Origin: Lactonifactor sp. BIOML-A5
Lineage (GTDB): Bacteria; Bacillota; Clostridia; Lachnospirales; Lachnospiraceae
Reading direction: 5' to 3'
NCBI RefSeq assembly: GCF_009677585.1
Contig: NZ_WKYV01000036.1
Location: forward strand, 1 to 44,374
DNA length: 44,374 nt
The position numbers and the translations under genes are program-made. The first letter of the stretch is position 1. Each line of letters begins with the position of its first letter. Shown here one piece after another: positions 15,300-24,090 of the stretch. The notes beneath the pieces are model-generated. The model did no database searches, had not been told where the DNA came from, and worked only from the letters and a program-made list of their open reading frames with translations.

Positions 15300-16261
15300 C
15301 CCCCAGCACTAAAACCGCTTCCCCTTCCCATAACCGGATGCGTAAAATCCTGCGGCGGGAGGGGGATTCCATACTTCCCCAGCTCCTCAACATACAGCCT
15401 CCCCATCCTGCTCAAAGGAATCCCCTTTCGCTTTATGTACCCAATGGTCATAGTCTCCTCTCTGTCCAGGGGCACTGCCGTATAATCCCCTCCATTCAGC
15501 TCCGCACAGATAATTCCGGAACAGAGCGTATACGCATTCAGCTCCATCATCAGATTCAGAAACGTTGCCCTGTCATCTGCCTTTATCAGGCGCTTGTACT
15601 CGTAAGTACTCAGAACCTCCTCTGCCAGATAAAAGGAATTGTTTTCTCCCTGTTCAAAAGCCAGGCAGGGATAGTCCTCCAGATCTTTCATGGAAATCTT
15701 TTCTTTGGCTGCCAGAGGATTGCCCTTCCAGAGATATACATACACCCGGCAGTCAAAGAGAGGGACAAATTCCAGCTCCCTCTCACGCAGCATTTTATTC
15801 AGGACCTTTTCGTTAAAGGGATTTTGGTAGATAACTCCTATCTCGCTGTAAAAATTCCGGACATTTTCTATAACTTCATAAGTTTTTGTCTCATGGACCG
15901 CAAATTCATATTCGTCCATCCCAAACTGCCTTACAAGTTCCACAAAAGCCTTGACGGCAAATGAGTAGTGCTGCATGGAGACTGAAAATTTCTTTTTCCC
16001 CTGCTTTTTCTCTATAAAGCGTTCATCTATAAGGCGGTATTGTTCCATCATCTGCCTGGCATAGCCAAGGAATTCATTTCCCTCTGCGGTTACTACAATT
16101 CCCCGGTTGCTTCTGTGAAAAAGTGTGATTCCGATTTCCTCTTCTAATTCCTTTACTGCCGCAGACAGACTGGGCTGAGAGATAAAGAGCGCATTTGCCG
16201 CCTTATTCAGAGAACCTGCGTCCGCCACAGCTATAATATATTTTAACTGCTGTAAAGTCAT
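15296..16261 (-). CDS. LysR family transcriptional regulator
   Basis: A 321-aa LysR-type regulator. The N-terminal HTH (about 1-60) has AANALFISQPSLSAAVKELEEEIG, followed by the linker helix and a periplasmic-binding-like effector domain (about 90-295). The GGGAGG ribosome site supports this start. It is 100 bp downstream of metY on the same strand and could be cotranscribed or have its own promoter. Its neighbour suggests control of sulfur amino acid genes; the palindrome upstream of metY (17770-17796) is a candidate target. The effector is unknown. Confidence 0.88.
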   Translation of the reverse strand: MTLQQLKYIIAVADAGSLNKAANALFISQPSLSAAVKELEEEIGITLFHRSNRGIVVTAEGNEFLGYARQMMEQYRLIDERFIEKKQGKKKFSVSMQHYSFAVKAFVELVRQFGMDEYEFAVHETKTYEVIENVRNFYSEIGVIYQNPFNEKVLNKMLRERELEFVPLFDCRVYVYLWKGNPLAAKEKISMKDLEDYPCLAFEQGENNSFYLAEEVLSTYEYKRLIKADDRATFLNLMMELNAYTLCSGIICAELNGGDYTAVPLDREETMTIGYIKRKGIPLSRMGRLYVEELGKYGIPLPPQDFTHPVMGRGSGFSAGG

Positions 16262-16361
16262 AATGTGCCTCCCAAAAGAGATTTCTTCCCTTTTCTATTG
16301 GTTACAGCAATACTTTACCATCATTCCTAAGCGGCGTACAGTCTTTTCCTGTCAGAACCAC

Positions 16362-17672
16362 TTATTCCCCAATCGCCCGGAAAGCTTCCTCCAGATCTTC
16401 CAAAATATCATCTATATTCTCCGTCCCTATAGAAAGCCGTATGGTGTTGGGCTTAATCCCGGATTTCTCAAGCTCTTCTGCCGACATCTGGGAATGTGTG
16501 GTAGAAGCCGGATGAATCACCAATGATTTCACATCCGCCACATTTGCCAGGAGGGAGAACAATTCCAGCTGGTCGATAAATTCCTTTGCCCTTGTATCAT
16601 CCCCTTTAATCTCAAAGGTGAAAATGGACCCGCCCCCGTTTGGGAAGTATTTTGCATATAATTTCTTCTGTTTTGGATCTTCTGTCACCGAAGGGTGGTG
16701 CACCGCCTCTACCTGGGGATGTTGGCTCAGATAGTCTACTACCTTCAGTGCATTTTCCACATGGCGCTCCACCCGCAGGGATAAGGTTTCCAGACCCTGG
16801 AGGAAAAGGAAGGCGTGGAAGGGAGAAAGTGTCGCGCCGGTATCCCGAAGAAGAATTGCCCGGATCTTCGTTACATAGGCAGCCGCTCCCACTGCTTTTG
16901 TGAAGCTGATTCCGTGATAACTCGGATTCGGTTCCACCAGAGAAGGGAACTTTCCGGAAGCCTCCCAGTCAAACTTTCCGCTGTCGACAATGACACCCCC
17001 GATGGTGGTGCCGTGTCCTCCGATAAATTTCGTGGCTGAGTGTACTACAATATCTGCCCCGTACGCAATAGGCCGCACCAGATACGGAGTGGCAAATGTA
17101 TTGTCTGCAATAAGAGGAATTCTGTGAGCGTGGGCAATTTCAGCGATTCTTTCTATATCAACTACATCGGAATTGGGGTTGCCTAAAGTTTCAATAAATA
17201 CCAGTTTTGTATTGTCCTGAATGGCCGCCTCCACCTCGGTGTCGTTGAAAATATCCACAAAGGTGGTGGAAACACCGTACTGCTTAATGGTATGGGCAAG
17301 AAAATTATAGGTTCCCCCGTAAATATTTTTTGCAGCCACCACATGATCCCCTGCCTGGGCAATATTCTCTATTGCATAGGCAATTGCCGCTGCTCCCGAC
17401 GCCACCGCCAAAGCCGCTGTGCCTCCCTCCAGAGCCGCAATTCTTTTTCCGAATACTTCCTCTGTCGGGTTTGTTAATCTACCATAAATATTGCCCGCAT
17501 CGGAAAGACCGAATCTTGCCGCCGCATGCTCACTGTTCCTGAACACAAAGGACGACGTCTGATAAATGGGCACCGCCCTGGCATCCGTCGCCGGATCCGC
17601 CTGTTCCTGGCCTACGTGAAGCTGTAAGGTCTCAAATTTGAACGATCTGTCTGCTCTAGTTTTTTTACTCAT
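16362..17672 (-). CDS. metY: O-acetylhomoserine sulfhydrylase / aminocarboxypropyltransferase
   Basis: A PLP enzyme of the Cys/Met metabolism class, 436 aa, making homocysteine from O-acetylhomoserine and sulfide (or methionine from methanethiol). The PLP lysine is Lys215 (HSATKFIGGHGT), Asp190 (IADNTF) binds the pyridine nitrogen, and the N-terminal FETLQLHVGQ and VPIYQTSSF are typical of MetY rather than MetB or MetC. I choose the ATG at 17672, preceded by GGAGG at 8-nt spacing; in-frame ATGs further upstream lack this. It appears to be a single cistron with its own promoter and a strong upstream palindrome. Confidence 0.92.
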   Translation of the reverse strand: MSKKTRADRSFKFETLQLHVGQEQADPATDARAVPIYQTSSFVFRNSEHAAARFGLSDAGNIYGRLTNPTEEVFGKRIAALEGGTAALAVASGAAAIAYAIENIAQAGDHVVAAKNIYGGTYNFLAHTIKQYGVSTTFVDIFNDTEVEAAIQDNTKLVFIETLGNPNSDVVDIERIAEIAHAHRIPLIADNTFATPYLVRPIAYGADIVVHSATKFIGGHGTTIGGVIVDSGKFDWEASGKFPSLVEPNPSYHGISFTKAVGAAAYVTKIRAILLRDTGATLSPFHAFLFLQGLETLSLRVERHVENALKVVDYLSQHPQVEAVHHPSVTEDPKQKKLYAKYFPNGGGSIFTFEIKGDDTRAKEFIDQLELFSLLANVADVKSLVIHPASTTHSQMSAEELEKSGIKPNTIRLSIGTENIDDILEDLEEAFRAIGE

Positions 17673-17723
17673 ATCATATACCTCCATCTGGAAACTTTCT
17701 CTTTGTTTTCTCTCGATGGATAT

Positions 17724-17753
17724 ATCATACAATATTAATAGGAAAAGTGTTAA
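17724..17753 (-). promoter_or_regulatory. metY promoter
   Basis: On the minus strand TTAACA (17748-17753) and TATGAT (17724-17729) are separated by 18 bp. The start would be near 17717, about 45 nt before the metY ATG. The palindrome 17770-17796 lies about 17 bp upstream of the -35, the classic place for an activator. Confidence 0.5.
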
Positions 17754-17769
17754 TACATATACTCTATGT

Positions 17770-17796
17770 TTTGCTATAGGTTAACCCTATAGCAAA
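17770..17796. promoter_or_regulatory. Perfect 11-bp-arm palindrome upstream of metY
   Basis: TTTGCTATAGG, loop TTAAC, CCTATAGCAAA: a perfect inverted repeat of 11 bp. It contains the T-N11-A type symmetry favoured by LysR proteins. It sits between the DUF3021 stop and the metY promoter and has no T-run on either strand, so an operator is favoured over a terminator. Confidence 0.6.
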
Positions 17797-17803
17797 CTCC
17801 GTA

Positions 17804-18247
17804 TTATTCTCCCTTTCTCTCCCGCAGTTTCTGGTTCATCTGCTCTGCCATCCTGTAAGCGGAAAAATAACTTACCGCTGTCACAGCAGCAAATACCGCA
17901 ATGATGCATACCTCCATGCCAGCCAGCATACGGGGGCTGGAAGGGAAAAACCATGCGAACCACAGACCGCAGCCCAGAACAACCGCATTCACATAGATAA
18001 AATAAAGAATCATCCGCACAAACATACTTCTCTTGGATACCTCCTTCTCTGCCTCGCAGGGAATCAAAAGGCTCCCCAGTGTACAGAGGGCCGATACTAT
18101 AAGAATCTGCCACAGAATATTTACTTCTATCTCGCTGCCGGATCCCCAGAAGACACCAATATAAACAGCAGTTACTAACACAATTCCTGTGGTAATCCGA
18201 AAAAACATAGCCAGCATGTTCTGTATTCGTTTTATTATATGACTCAT
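17804..18247 (-). CDS. DUF3021 family membrane protein
   Basis: A 147-aa protein with four predicted membrane helices (about 13-31, 43-61, 75-97 and 107-130) and a charged C-terminus, matching DUF3021. Such proteins are encoded directly after a LytTR regulator and act in characterised LytTR regulatory systems as membrane antagonists of that regulator. Here the gene follows the LytTR gene by 13 bp with an AGGAGG site, and closes the ABC exporter operon. The signal it senses is unknown. Confidence 0.85.
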   Translation of the reverse strand: MSHIIKRIQNMLAMFFRITTGIVLVTAVYIGVFWGSGSEIEVNILWQILIVSALCTLGSLLIPCEAEKEVSKRSMFVRMILYFIYVNAVVLGCGLWFAWFFPSSPRMLAGMEVCIIAVFAAVTAVSYFSAYRMAEQMNQKLRERKGE

Positions 18248-18260
18248 TCTGTCTGTCCTC

Positions 18261-18698
18261 CTATAAGCCCAGCTTCTCTTTTAAGCTCCCCACATACTGC
18301 CTGGATATAATCACCTTTTCCCCATTGTTCAGCACCGCTTCAAAACGCCCGCCGAATGCCGGTGTCAGGCTTTTTATCTTGTTCAGGTTCAAGATCGAGG
18401 ATTTAGTTGCCCGCAGAAAATCATGCTGAGGCAGTTCTCTCTCCAGCTCATACAGCTTACTCTTTGTCTCATAAACCTGAGTCCTGCAGTATGCGAATAC
18501 CTTCTGGTCTACAGACTCAAAATAATAAATCTCTCCAGGTGCTATCCGGTAAATCTCACCGTCACGGTAGACATTCAGCTTGGTATCCCCCTGCTTAAAA
18601 TGATTCAAAAGGTTCATAAGACTGTCATCTATTCTGTGACATTTCAGTATAATTTCTTCCTCTTCCCCGGGACCGGTATCTAGGATTGTAATTTTCAT
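18261..18698 (-). CDS. LytTR-domain DNA-binding regulator
   Basis: A 145-aa protein with an N-terminal segment of unknown fold (about 1-45) and a C-terminal LytTR domain (about 46-145), shown by IYYFESVDQKVFAYC, FLRATKSSILNLNKIKSL and ISRQYVGSLKEKL. It lacks a response-regulator receiver domain, so control likely comes from the membrane protein encoded next to it. The start at 18698 has AAAGGA upstream; a longer frame to 18737 would overlap the permease gene and has no ribosome site. It probably autoregulates the exporter operon. Confidence 0.87.
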   Translation of the reverse strand: MKITILDTGPGEEEEIILKCHRIDDSLMNLLNHFKQGDTKLNVYRDGEIYRIAPGEIYYFESVDQKVFAYCRTQVYETKSKLYELERELPQHDFLRATKSSILNLNKIKSLTPAFGGRFEAVLNNGEKVIISRQYVGSLKEKLGL

Positions 18699-18733
18699 TC
18701 TGCAGTTCCTTTCCATCCAGATGCTGCACAGAG

Positions 18734-19648
18734 TCACCTGTCACTGCTTTTTCTCCGCCTTATCAGCCGCGCCGCTGCGGCTAATGCTACTATACCACAA
18801 ATGCACAGAAACAGGATCTGGAAACTTACGGCGGCCTCTCCTCCCGGCATTTTTATGGTGATACCCATATTTTCTTTATATTGTTCCGTTACAGCAGTGG
18901 GTATCCCTGCAAAGGCTGTGCTCAATGCCTCCCTGCAAAAGACTCCCCGCATCAGCGATGCCCCGTGAAGGACAGGTGTATACCGGAGAATCCTGGTCAC
19001 TCCTTCCGGCAAAGAACCCATGGGAATATAGACTGCCCCCAGGAATCCCACCAGTGTGCCTGCAATGGTAGCAATCCCTGACCAGGCACTGGTGCTCTTA
19101 ACAAACAGAGCTGCCAGGAACATGATTACCGCATAGATACAGACATTTAAGAAAATATACACCATAATCTGACCCAGTGTGCCGCAAGACAGAAGGGAGC
19201 CCCCGGTTATCCGAATATAGGCAAGTGCTGCCCCCAGCGTCAGCAGACAGAAGAATGTGCCGATGACTGCTGCAGATGTCACGTATGACAGAGCCAGCAT
19301 ATTTCTTCCTGCCGGAGCGGTGTAAAAGCTGTCCAGGCGGTTTTCCGACGCATCGTGAACCATAACTCCCACTGCCGTTAAAGTGACTGTAACCGCATTT
19401 ACTATCATAATTCCGGCAAGCGTCCAGTACTGAACCAGATGGAGGGCATTCTCCCTGTCCAGGGCAGAGTTTCGGGCTGCTCCATATTGGGCAAGGAGTT
19501 CTGTTATATTCTCCACATTCATATTCCCCAGAAACACACCCGTGAGCATTAAAACAATCATCATTGATAACAGTGAGAAGAATACCGCTGACCTGTCCCT
19601 CAAAAATACCAGACAATTTCTCTTTGTAAGACTCAGATATTTACGCAT
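18734..19648 (-). CDS. ABC-2 type transporter permease
   Basis: A 304-aa integral membrane protein of the ABC-2 (drug/lipid exporter) class: an N-terminal helix around 18-40, then a large extracellular loop (about 41-90), five further hydrophobic segments, and a hydrophobic final helix followed by RRRKSS. The start at 19648 is preceded by GGGGAGGAG and overlaps the ATPase stop by 8 nt, so it is coupled. With the ATPase it should form an exporter; the substrate could be a peptide, antibiotic or lipid. Confidence 0.87.
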   Translation of the reverse strand: MRKYLSLTKRNCLVFLRDRSAVFFSLLSMMIVLMLTGVFLGNMNVENITELLAQYGAARNSALDRENALHLVQYWTLAGIMIVNAVTVTLTAVGVMVHDASENRLDSFYTAPAGRNMLALSYVTSAAVIGTFFCLLTLGAALAYIRITGGSLLSCGTLGQIMVYIFLNVCIYAVIMFLAALFVKSTSAWSGIATIAGTLVGFLGAVYIPMGSLPEGVTRILRYTPVLHGASLMRGVFCREALSTAFAGIPTAVTEQYKENMGITIKMPGGEAAVSFQILFLCICGIVALAAAARLIRRRKSSDR

Positions 19649-20564
19649 AGACTGTCTCCTCCCCTGCTGCCTGTAAAAAAACATCATCCATGGTTCCCTG
19701 CACTACTTCAAACCCCAAAAGCATTCCCTGATACTTCTCTACAATAGGAAGGGCAGACATCGTAGAGTCAAGAGGGACCGTGATCAGCCCCTCCTTCTGC
19801 CGATACCGGATCTGCAGTTTATCCAGCTCCTCCAGAATTTTTTGTACGGCATCTTCCCTGGGGAACAGCCGCAGCTTGTCTTTTGCGAACTTTTTCTTCA
19901 GAAAAAAAGGTGTGCCATACTGTATCAGATGTCCCCGATCTATTATTGCAATGTGATCTGCTTTTGCCGCCTCCTCCATATAATGAGTGGTTAAGAAAAC
20001 TGTCATGTTCATCTCCTTCTGCAGACTGTGAATGATGCTCCAGACACTTTTTCTTGCGGATGGATCCAGGCCGGTGGTCGGTTCATCCAGAAACAAAATA
20101 TCAGGGGTATGGAGAAGCGCCCGGGCAAGCTCGCACCGGCGCTGCTGTCCCCCGGAGAGCTTTCCAAAGGGCTGCTTCAGCACATCACCCAATTCCAGAG
20201 CCTCGCAGACAGTGTCCAGGCTTTTGCGCAGTTTTCTTTTGTCCTTCTCGTACAAAGCGCCCCGTATCCATAGGTTTTCTTTGACTGTAAGAAGAGCGTC
20301 CAGGCAATTATTCTGATATACAACACCAATGCGGCGTTTGATCTCTTCATTGTCCCTCCCAAGTTCCAGTCCCTCCACAGTCACCCGACCCTCCGTAGGG
20401 GCAGACAGGGTACAGAGCATACGGATCGTGGTAGATTTCCCGGCCCCATTCACCCCCAGGAAACCGAACAGCTCTCCCTTTTCTACGGCAAAGCTGATAT
20501 CATCCACTGCCTTTGCCTCCTTAAAATATTTTTTCAGGTGTTCTACTTTCATCATTTCTTTCAT
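19641..20564 (-). CDS. ABC transporter ATP-binding protein (DrrA-type exporter)
   Basis: A 307-aa ATPase. Walker A is GVNGAGKST (37-45), the Q-loop VVYQNN follows, the signature is LSGGQ (136-140), Walker B ILFLDEP (156-162), and the H-loop TTHYMEE. The C-terminal 80 residues form the extra domain common in the DrrA/CcmA exporters. I take the ATG at 20564, with AAGGGAG upstream; in-frame codons further upstream run into the promoter. It leads the operon of ATPase, permease, LytTR and DUF3021 genes. Confidence 0.92.
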   Translation of the reverse strand: MKEMMKVEHLKKYFKEAKAVDDISFAVEKGELFGFLGVNGAGKSTTIRMLCTLSAPTEGRVTVEGLELGRDNEEIKRRIGVVYQNNCLDALLTVKENLWIRGALYEKDKRKLRKSLDTVCEALELGDVLKQPFGKLSGGQQRRCELARALLHTPDILFLDEPTTGLDPSARKSVWSIIHSLQKEMNMTVFLTTHYMEEAAKADHIAIIDRGHLIQYGTPFFLKKKFAKDKLRLFPREDAVQKILEELDKLQIRYRQKEGLITVPLDSTMSALPIVEKYQGMLLGFEVVQGTMDDVFLQAAGEETVYA

Positions 20565-20597
20565 CCCGCGGGCTCCCTTCTTGTTTGCCTTTTCTGT

Positions 20598-20626
20598 ACT
20601 ATATTTTCTTTCCTCTGCTTTTGCAA
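20598..20626 (-). promoter_or_regulatory. Promoter for the ABC-LytTR operon
   Basis: On the minus strand TTGCAA (20621-20626) and TATAGT (20598-20603) are separated by exactly 17 bp. Transcription would start about 30 nt before the ATPase ATG. LytTR sites would be expected just upstream; none stands out clearly. Confidence 0.55.
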
Positions 20627-20721
20627 TAGAGAGACTGCTAAGATGTAAATACGAAGAGATAACCTGCAATATCCGCCAGGTATCACGCATGGATAGGTTT
20701 ACCACCCCCAGTACTGCCAAC

Positions 20722-20745
20722 AAAAAGACAGAGCCGGCGGCTCTG
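20722..20745 (-). terminator. Rho-independent terminator after the surface-protein gene
   Basis: On the minus strand a hairpin CAGAGCC-GCC-GGCTCTG is followed by TCTTTTT. It lies 13 nt after the surface-protein stop and isolates it from the ABC operon downstream. Confidence 0.85.
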
Positions 20746-20758
20746 CCTTTCGATTTGC

Positions 20759-22000
20759 CTATTGATCGTTATCCTTTTTCTTCTTCTTCGTAAATATCAC
20801 AATGCCGATCCCCGCGGCAATAAGAACAACAACCAGGATAGCAATGGGAGCTGTATCCCCAGTTTTTACTGCATTAGTGGTGTTGGAGGATTCTTTATTA
20901 TCTTTGGTACTTTCCTTTTTATCCTTAGATGCTTCAATGGTTTTTTCATCCTTTTTGTCTTTTTCTTTGTCCTTATCCCGGTCTTGCTTTTCTTTGACAA
21001 CCTTGATGGCACAAGGCAGCATCTCACTCTCTGTGCCGTTGGCATCTACCACACTGATTCCAAAACCATACCCCTCCGAAAGCTCCGTGGCCTTTCCGAC
21101 TAACGCCCCATTCTCCAATTTTACCCACTCCGGAGCTCCCCGCAGTTTTATAGTATATGGCGCAGTTCCTCCTGAAATTTCAATAGGAAATCTGAAATCC
21201 TCACCCAATACCACAGCGGTATCATTCTCTTGGGTAACAAGTTTTACTTTAGGCATGCTTGTGTCCCCTCCCCCGACAACGATCTGGGCATCTAATCCCC
21301 AGGAAATTTTCCCGTTGGCATCGCTGACCGTATAGGAAAAAAGATATACCCCGGCCTTCGTTGGTTTGCCAGACAGCGTAATACCATCGACTTTCAGCCA
21401 GTCAGGCCCATAATAGCCATCAATTTTATAGGGTGGTTTCCCTCCTGAAACCTTGAGAGTCAGTTCAAACTCTTTATTTATCTCAAGTTCTAATTTATCA
21501 TGCCCCAGGCTCACATCCAAATAGTCTTCCTTGGTCTCCGTTTTCTCTTTACCATCGCCATTTACCTGTTTAAATAAGGTTACTGCATCGCTGTCCGCTG
21601 TACTTTCCTCTATAATCTCTTCTTCAGAGGAACTCTTTTGCTCATTTTTTGCATCTGCTTTTCTTGTCTCGGAATCTGTACCTTCACTGCCTGCTTTTTT
21701 ATCGCTACCTTTAGTCTCTGAACTCTCTGATTGATTGGTATCCTGCTTCTCTTTATCCGTATCTTTTGTATCCTCTTTTTTGTCCTGCGTCTGTCCCTCT
21801 TCGGGCTGCTCTTTTTTATCCTCACCCGACGGTTCAGCCGCTGTATCTGAATTCACTTTCTCCTTACCGGTTTCCCCCTCTTTGCTTTCCGTACTTGCGG
21901 CTGCGGATGCGTTAACTATCCTTCCACCGGTGCCGGGTACCAACCCGGAAATACACAGTGCCAATGCACATCCCAATGCCAATAATTGTTTTCTCCTCAT
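20759..22000 (-). CDS. Cell-wall-anchored surface protein with two Ig-like domains
   Basis: A 413-aa exported protein. It has a signal peptide (1-33), a low-complexity Glu/Lys/Ser/Thr-rich stalk (about 35-145), two related Ig/cadherin-like domains (about 158-245 and 250-337, each with GG-x-PPY / GGTAPY then PDWLK / PEWVK and a VSDANG / VVDANG element), a second charged linker (338-375), and a sorting tail VKTGD (378-382), hydrophobic helix and KKKKK. VKTGD resembles LPXTG variants of clostridial sortase substrates, so anchoring to peptidoglycan is likely, though a simple membrane tail is possible. The binding partner is unknown. It is monocistronic. Confidence 0.82.
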   Translation of the reverse strand: MRRKQLLALGCALALCISGLVPGTGGRIVNASAAASTESKEGETGKEKVNSDTAAEPSGEDKKEQPEEGQTQDKKEDTKDTDKEKQDTNQSESSETKGSDKKAGSEGTDSETRKADAKNEQKSSSEEEIIEESTADSDAVTLFKQVNGDGKEKTETKEDYLDVSLGHDKLELEINKEFELTLKVSGGKPPYKIDGYYGPDWLKVDGITLSGKPTKAGVYLFSYTVSDANGKISWGLDAQIVVGGGDTSMPKVKLVTQENDTAVVLGEDFRFPIEISGGTAPYTIKLRGAPEWVKLENGALVGKATELSEGYGFGISVVDANGTESEMLPCAIKVVKEKQDRDKDKEKDKKDEKTIEASKDKKESTKDNKESSNTTNAVKTGDTAPIAILVVVLIAAGIGIVIFTKKKKKDNDQ

Positions 22001-22523
22001 ATCCCCTTCTCCTTTAGTAATTCATCCTATTTCTCCGGAAATAGCTCCCTGAGATAGGCATATTGTAACACCATATATTGGCATTTTGTTAATAATTAAG
22101 CAGAATTTTGTCTTATTTAAAGGGATTGCAACATGATTTATAAGTCATTAGCAAATCTTTTTATTTTTGTAATTATATAGTTTGAGTTTTAAAATAAGTT
22201 TGACACATTTATGAATAAGTTCCCACAGGTTTATAGCTCCCCCAGCAATTAGGAATAAGAGTCCCCTACACTGTTGCAGTATAAAAGACTCTTTATATGA
22301 TTAATTTTGGAATAGACATGTCAATAATAGCACCGCCGTCTGCCGCTGATTACCCCAATCTTTCATGTCCCCGGTACATAGGCATTGTACCAGGAGTGCG
22401 GCAGGGCGGTTGGGGGCAGAAAAACTAAAAGACCGCTTTCACCCAGCTTATATTGCGAAACTCAAAAACTTAAATGGAGGTATACGTTAAGCTCTGCCAA
22501 AGAAACGAAAACGGTCAGTGGGG
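22001..22523. other. 523-bp intergenic spacer with hairpins and a GC-rich island
   Basis: No credible gene. On the minus strand a hairpin CTATTTC / GAAATAG (22027-22044) lies in the surface-protein leader. A possible promoter for that gene is the extended -10 TGTTACAAT (22062-22070) with TTAACA (22087-22092) upstream. A two-tier stem (AAGAGTC / GACTCTT, 22257-22293) may end the CoA-transferase transcript weakly. AT-rich DNA to about 22330 gives way to a GC-rich block (about 22330-22435) that I cannot explain. Confidence 0.5.
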
Positions 22524-24056
22524 TCAATCCTTCTGAAGCATGCTGCCGTTGTCGCGGGCCCTGATGTGCCAGGCTCCAAGTTCCTCCAGCAGGACAGGCG
22601 TATGTGCCTTGTCCGGACCGCAGGATTCCAGTGCGCGATCATAATATTCCTGCAGCATTGGGCGGTAGTCTGGATGTGCGATGCGCACCATCTCCGCCAC
22701 TCTCTGCTTGGGTGATTTATTGCGGAGGTCCGCCACACCGTATTCTGTGACAATAATACATGGCTCATGTTCTGTGATATCTATATGTGAGCAGGAAGGC
22801 ACGATGCAGGACAGCGCACCTTTTTTGGCAGTAGACAGAGTGAAATAACAGGGCAGCCCGGCATTCTGCGCGAAGTCAAGTGCGCCGCCGATACCGCTGA
22901 TGACACTGGTGCCATTTACATGGCTGGAGTTGATGTTTCCGTAAATATCCGCTTCTACGATATTATTCATAGTGATAAGACCAAGTCTGCGGATGACTTC
23001 GGGATTATTGGAAATCTCAACCGGGCGTACCATCAGCTTCCCTTCATACTCCTCAGGATGTTTCAGAATATGGTCGGTTGTATCACCGGCACAGCCAAAC
23101 CCTGCAGTGGAAATAAAGTCAATGCTGCCTTCGCGCACCATATCCATGGCGTCCTCCAAAACTGCCTCCGTATACATTTCCATACCTTTAAAATGCTTGC
23201 CCATTTCACGCAGAACCGTACCAGCAACCATCCCTCCTCCGGTCTGAATGGGGGGAAGCTTCTCGGACATCCTGCCCTCCGCAATCTCTATCTGAAGGAA
23301 ATTAACGAAGTTTTTCGCAATCTGTTTAACCTCCGGAGGGGCTGCATCAGCAGTCAGAGGATACCACATAGGACTGAGGAACAGGGGTTCATCTGTAATT
23401 ACAACCCCTAAAACCTTATCCGGGTCACAGGTATAGAAATGGGAACCAATTACATCTGTAGCCCTGGTGATAGGAATCGGCTTGCGCCCTGGGCGAGCGT
23501 CGGGTTCATAGACATCGTGCAGCCGGTACATACCCTCGGAAGACTGAAGATTAATCTCCAAAATTACCTTTTTGGCACAGTTGAGCACTGTCTGCGTATA
23601 TCCCGCACATACGGATGGTTTCAGCTTTCCGTCCTCTGTAATTCCCGCAATGGAAACCAGAGCAACGTCAATATCTCCCAGATAACCGCTTCTGATATAT
23701 TCAGGAATGAGGCTGAGACGATAGTCCATAAAGTTAAGACCGCCCTCGGCAGTGTTGGCACTTTTCCGTACACTGGAATGTGCCTGTGTATAAGGCATAA
23801 AGCTCTTGATCATACCCGCATTTGTCCAATCCTCGTCTATTACCGGGGTACAGGAAGCGGCAGAGATCAATTTGACTTCAATTTTCTCACCGGTATTCCG
23901 GCGTCCCAGCAGGGCACGCGCCGTGCTGACAGGACTGTCATAGCATATAAAATGCGGAACAGATACGGTCATACCGTCTTTAATGTAGCTTGCCGCCTGC
24001 TCCGCAGTAATTACTTTCTCGCGGAATACAGGGCTTTCGATTCGACTGAGATTCAT
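22524..24056 (-). CDS. Acetyl-CoA hydrolase/transferase family CoA-transferase
   Basis: A 510-aa class I CoA-transferase of the acetyl-CoA hydrolase/Cat1/AarC group. The catalytic glutamate is probably Glu297 (MYTEAVLED), near the known Glu294 of AarC. The family motif NINSSHVNGTSVISGIGGALDFA and the oxyanion-loop segment IQTGGGMVAG are clear. It moves CoA between acyl groups, for example an acyl-CoA and acetate. AAGGAGG precedes the ATG. It is the last gene of the operon with a 2-oxoacid:ferredoxin oxidoreductase, whose acyl-CoA product it can convert to a free acid while saving the thioester. Confidence 0.9.
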   Translation of the reverse strand: MNLSRIESPVFREKVITAEQAASYIKDGMTVSVPHFICYDSPVSTARALLGRRNTGEKIEVKLISAASCTPVIDEDWTNAGMIKSFMPYTQAHSSVRKSANTAEGGLNFMDYRLSLIPEYIRSGYLGDIDVALVSIAGITEDGKLKPSVCAGYTQTVLNCAKKVILEINLQSSEGMYRLHDVYEPDARPGRKPIPITRATDVIGSHFYTCDPDKVLGVVITDEPLFLSPMWYPLTADAAPPEVKQIAKNFVNFLQIEIAEGRMSEKLPPIQTGGGMVAGTVLREMGKHFKGMEMYTEAVLEDAMDMVREGSIDFISTAGFGCAGDTTDHILKHPEEYEGKLMVRPVEISNNPEVIRRLGLITMNNIVEADIYGNINSSHVNGTSVISGIGGALDFAQNAGLPCYFTLSTAKKGALSCIVPSCSHIDITEHEPCIIVTEYGVADLRNKSPKQRVAEMVRIAHPDYRPMLQEYYDRALESCGPDKAHTPVLLEELGAWHIRARDNGSMLQKD

Positions 24057-24090
24057 AAATGTCCTCCTTGCGTATGGTTAAGTTAACATA

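Noticed and set aside
22319..22430. A 36-codon plus-strand frame in the GC-rich spacer block
   Set aside because: No ribosome site, no recognisable similarity and a GC island that would produce such frames by chance.
22429..22442. TGAAAGCGGTCTTT on the minus strand as a cre site
   Set aside because: It fails the two terminal positions and lies downstream of the operon, not near a promoter.
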